This document shows positions 7,394 to 8,025 of a stretch of 8,025 nt of DNA, one piece after another; the first letter of the stretch is position 1, and each line of letters opens with the position of its first letter. The stretch is from Aequorivita sp. Its GTDB lineage: Bacteria; Bacteroidota; Bacteroidia; Flavobacteriales; Flavobacteriaceae. A model generated the notes under the pieces. That model had not been told where the DNA came from, ran no database searches, and worked only from the letters and a program-made list of their open reading frames with translations. The stretch covers positions 1 through 8,025 of the forward strand of contig JAGQYZ010000139.1 in NCBI GenBank assembly GCA_020435865.1, given 5' to 3'. Made by a program: the position numbers and the translations under genes.

Positions 7394-7415
7394 CGTCTTT
7401 ATATTTAGGAAGACG
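7394..7415. promoter_or_regulatory. Inverted repeat upstream of the sigma gene
   Basis: CGTCTT (7394-7399) and AAGACG (7410-7415) are perfect inverted arms with a 10-bp AT-rich spacer, lying 15-36 bp before the sigma factor start codon. The centre-to-centre distance of 16 bp is close to one and a half helical turns. It could be an operator or a 5' leader hairpin; no factor can be named. Confidence 0.35.
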
Positions 7416-7485
7416 ATTGAAACGTTATTTTACTTTATTAGAACCATTAAATTAATCCATTTCGAAGAAGCTCAAAGAAAAAGAA

Positions 7486-7696
7486 GCCAAAAAGTAAAAT
7501 CATTTGACCAAAAAGATAAAAGAGTTGACCATAACGCTAAAACTTTTGATGAAATAGTTAAAATATATATCAGAATAGTCAAAATTAGTTGATGAAACAG
7601 CTACTACTTTTATCTAAAAGGGCAAATAAAGTATCTAAAAGGTCAAAATAGTTAGCTGAAAAGGCAAAATTATAGCCTAAAAAGTAAAATAAGGAT
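7486..7696. repeat. Ten degenerate copies of a 21-bp tandem unit
   Basis: Ten units of exactly 21 bp follow one another, with a single extra base at 7591 between units 5 and 6. The unit core is roughly NCYAAAARGNYAAAAT followed by five or six AT-rich bases. Three columns are identical in all ten copies: A at column 6, G at column 9 (7494, 7515, 7536, 7557, 7578, then 7600, 7621, 7642, 7663, 7684) and A at column 12. Copies are otherwise divergent, so this is an old array. Read from 7488, the first units give heptads such as QKVKSFD, QKDKRVD and HNAKTFD; later units carry stops (TAA or TGA opening units 7-10). There is no start codon, so it is not a gene as it stands. Two A-tracts per 21 bp average one per helical turn, which predicts curved DNA. 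There are no CRISPR-like spacers. Confidence 0.85.
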
Positions 7697-7748
7697 TTCA
7701 TTAAACGAGCCTCGCCATAGAAAAAACAACAGATTGCATATTTTTTAA

Positions 7749-7841
7749 TTTAGACGGATATCCATTGCCGTGCGGGAGGAGGAAAACAAACAGTTGCAAG
7801 CTAAGGCGGAAACGCTTATGATGGTGGTGGGGAAGGGGTAA
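7749..7841 (+). pseudogene. Possible C-terminal coding remnant, GC-rich
   Basis: Between stops at 7746 and 7839 an open frame of 30 codons reads FRRISIAVREEENKQLQAK and then AETLMMVVGKG, ending in TAA. The stretch is G-rich and markedly less AT-rich than everything around it, and the residue pattern (charged helix, then short hydrophobic segment) is protein-like. GTG at 7770 would give a 23-residue peptide. It could be the tail of a decayed gene, a small protein, or chance. I recognise no family. Confidence 0.3.
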
Positions 7842-7851
7842 CGGCTTTTTA

Positions 7852-7878
7852 GTTATATTTGGAGTTAAACAATATAAC
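7852..7878 (+). promoter_or_regulatory. TATATTTG box inside an 8-bp inverted repeat
   Basis: GTTATATT (7852-7859) and AATATAAC (7871-7878) are perfect inverted arms with an 11-bp spacer. TATATTTG at 7854-7861 fits the Bacteroidota -7 box and overlaps the left arm, so the dyad would cover the box and the expected transcription start. The downstream lipoprotein gene would have a leader of about 75 nt. No -33 TTG is found at the right distance, which weakens the promoter call. Confidence 0.35.
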
Positions 7879-7887
7879 GCTATTATG

Positions 7888-7914
7888 GGAATAAATGCAA
7901 TATTGTATTTATCC
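7888..7914. promoter_or_regulatory. Near-perfect 22-bp palindrome upstream of the lipoprotein gene
   Basis: ATAAATG-CAATATTG-TATTTAT (7891-7912) is symmetrical around 7901.5 with one mismatched pair (7897/7906), and GG/CC extend it on both sides if one A is bulged. It lies about 30 bp before the lipoprotein ATG. The long continuous symmetry suits a dimeric regulator site more than a terminator, as no T run follows. Confidence 0.4.
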
Positions 7915-7943
7915 GCATGTTGGCAAACATATAAAATCCAAAA

Positions 7944-8025
7944 ATGCGTAAATTCCAGCTAATCATTTTTCTGATATTTATGGTTGGTTGTTCTCAAAAA
8001 CAAACCGACAATCGAATTGCGGAAT
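7944..8025 (+). CDS. Lipoprotein, N-terminal part only
   Basis: An ATG at 7944 opens a frame that runs off the window after 27 complete codons. It begins MRKFQLIIFLIFMVGCSQKQ: two basic residues, a hydrophobic stretch (6-14) and a lipobox-like MVGC with cysteine 16 as the acylation site, followed by polar residues. This is a typical type II (lipoprotein) signal peptide, so the mature protein is probably anchored in the outer or inner membrane. No Shine-Dalgarno sequence is visible. The product beyond the signal peptide cannot be identified. Two inverted repeats lie in the upstream 100 bp. Confidence 0.75.
   Translation, partial: MRKFQLIIFLIFMVGCSQKQTDNRIAE

Noticed and set aside
7580..7672. 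Minus-strand TAATTTTG boxes at 7580-7587 and 7665-7672 as sigma gene promoters
   Set aside because: They are part of the repeat unit, lack a TTG at the right distance and lie over 200 bp from the sigma start.
7486..7696. CRISPR array
   Set aside because: Units are contiguous, degenerate and only 21 bp, with no unique spacers and no cas genes nearby.
7924..7931. Minus-strand TATGTTTG box
   Set aside because: No -33 element at the proper spacing and no minus-strand gene at promoter distance downstream.

Overview
The window looks like chromosomal DNA of a member of the Bacteroidota, most likely a flavobacterium. It is AT-rich, most genes lack a Shine-Dalgarno sequence, and three plus-strand genes are each preceded at short range by the TAnnTTTG -7 element typical of that phylum. 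The proteins also read like flavobacterial families. I could not run any search, so the taxonomy is inferred from sequence style and family recognition.

Layout. Positions 1-4940 carry four plus-strand genes concerned with nucleic acids or of unknown chemistry: an unusual zinc-ribbon/SDR protein (44-1660), a small VF530-type DNA-binding protein 10 nt behind it (1671-1892), a DEAH-type superfamily 2 helicase (1988-3541) and a DEAD-box RNA helicase with a DEVD motif II (3594-4940). Three transcription units are suggested, each with its own TAnnTTTG box: SDR+VF530, helicase 1 and helicase 2. An EamA/DMT-type transporter follows (about 5002-5940); its N-terminus can only be completed by starting at a non-ATG codon.

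From 5941 the orientation changes. A short intergenic stretch with a hairpin and an 11-bp tandem repeat separates the transporter from a convergent minus-strand gene for a small HMA-like protein lacking the metal-binding cysteines (6053-6316). A minus-strand two-gene operon then encodes an ECF sigma factor (6828-7379) and a small Cys/His-rich membrane protein (6482-6823), closed by a strong intrinsic terminator (6420-6457).

Positions 7380-7943 carry no convincing gene but are not featureless. They contain a dyad in front of the sigma gene, ten degenerate copies of a 21-bp unit (7486-7696), a short GC-rich open-frame remnant (7749-7841), and two inverted repeats (7852-7878 and 7888-7914) in front of a lipoprotein gene that starts at 7944 and runs off the window.

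The 21-bp array is the most unusual structure. The atypical SDR (catalytic Tyr position occupied by Thr, four-cysteine ribbon, basic N-terminus) is the most interesting protein. I see no defence system, CRISPR array, insertion sequence, tRNA or rRNA here.
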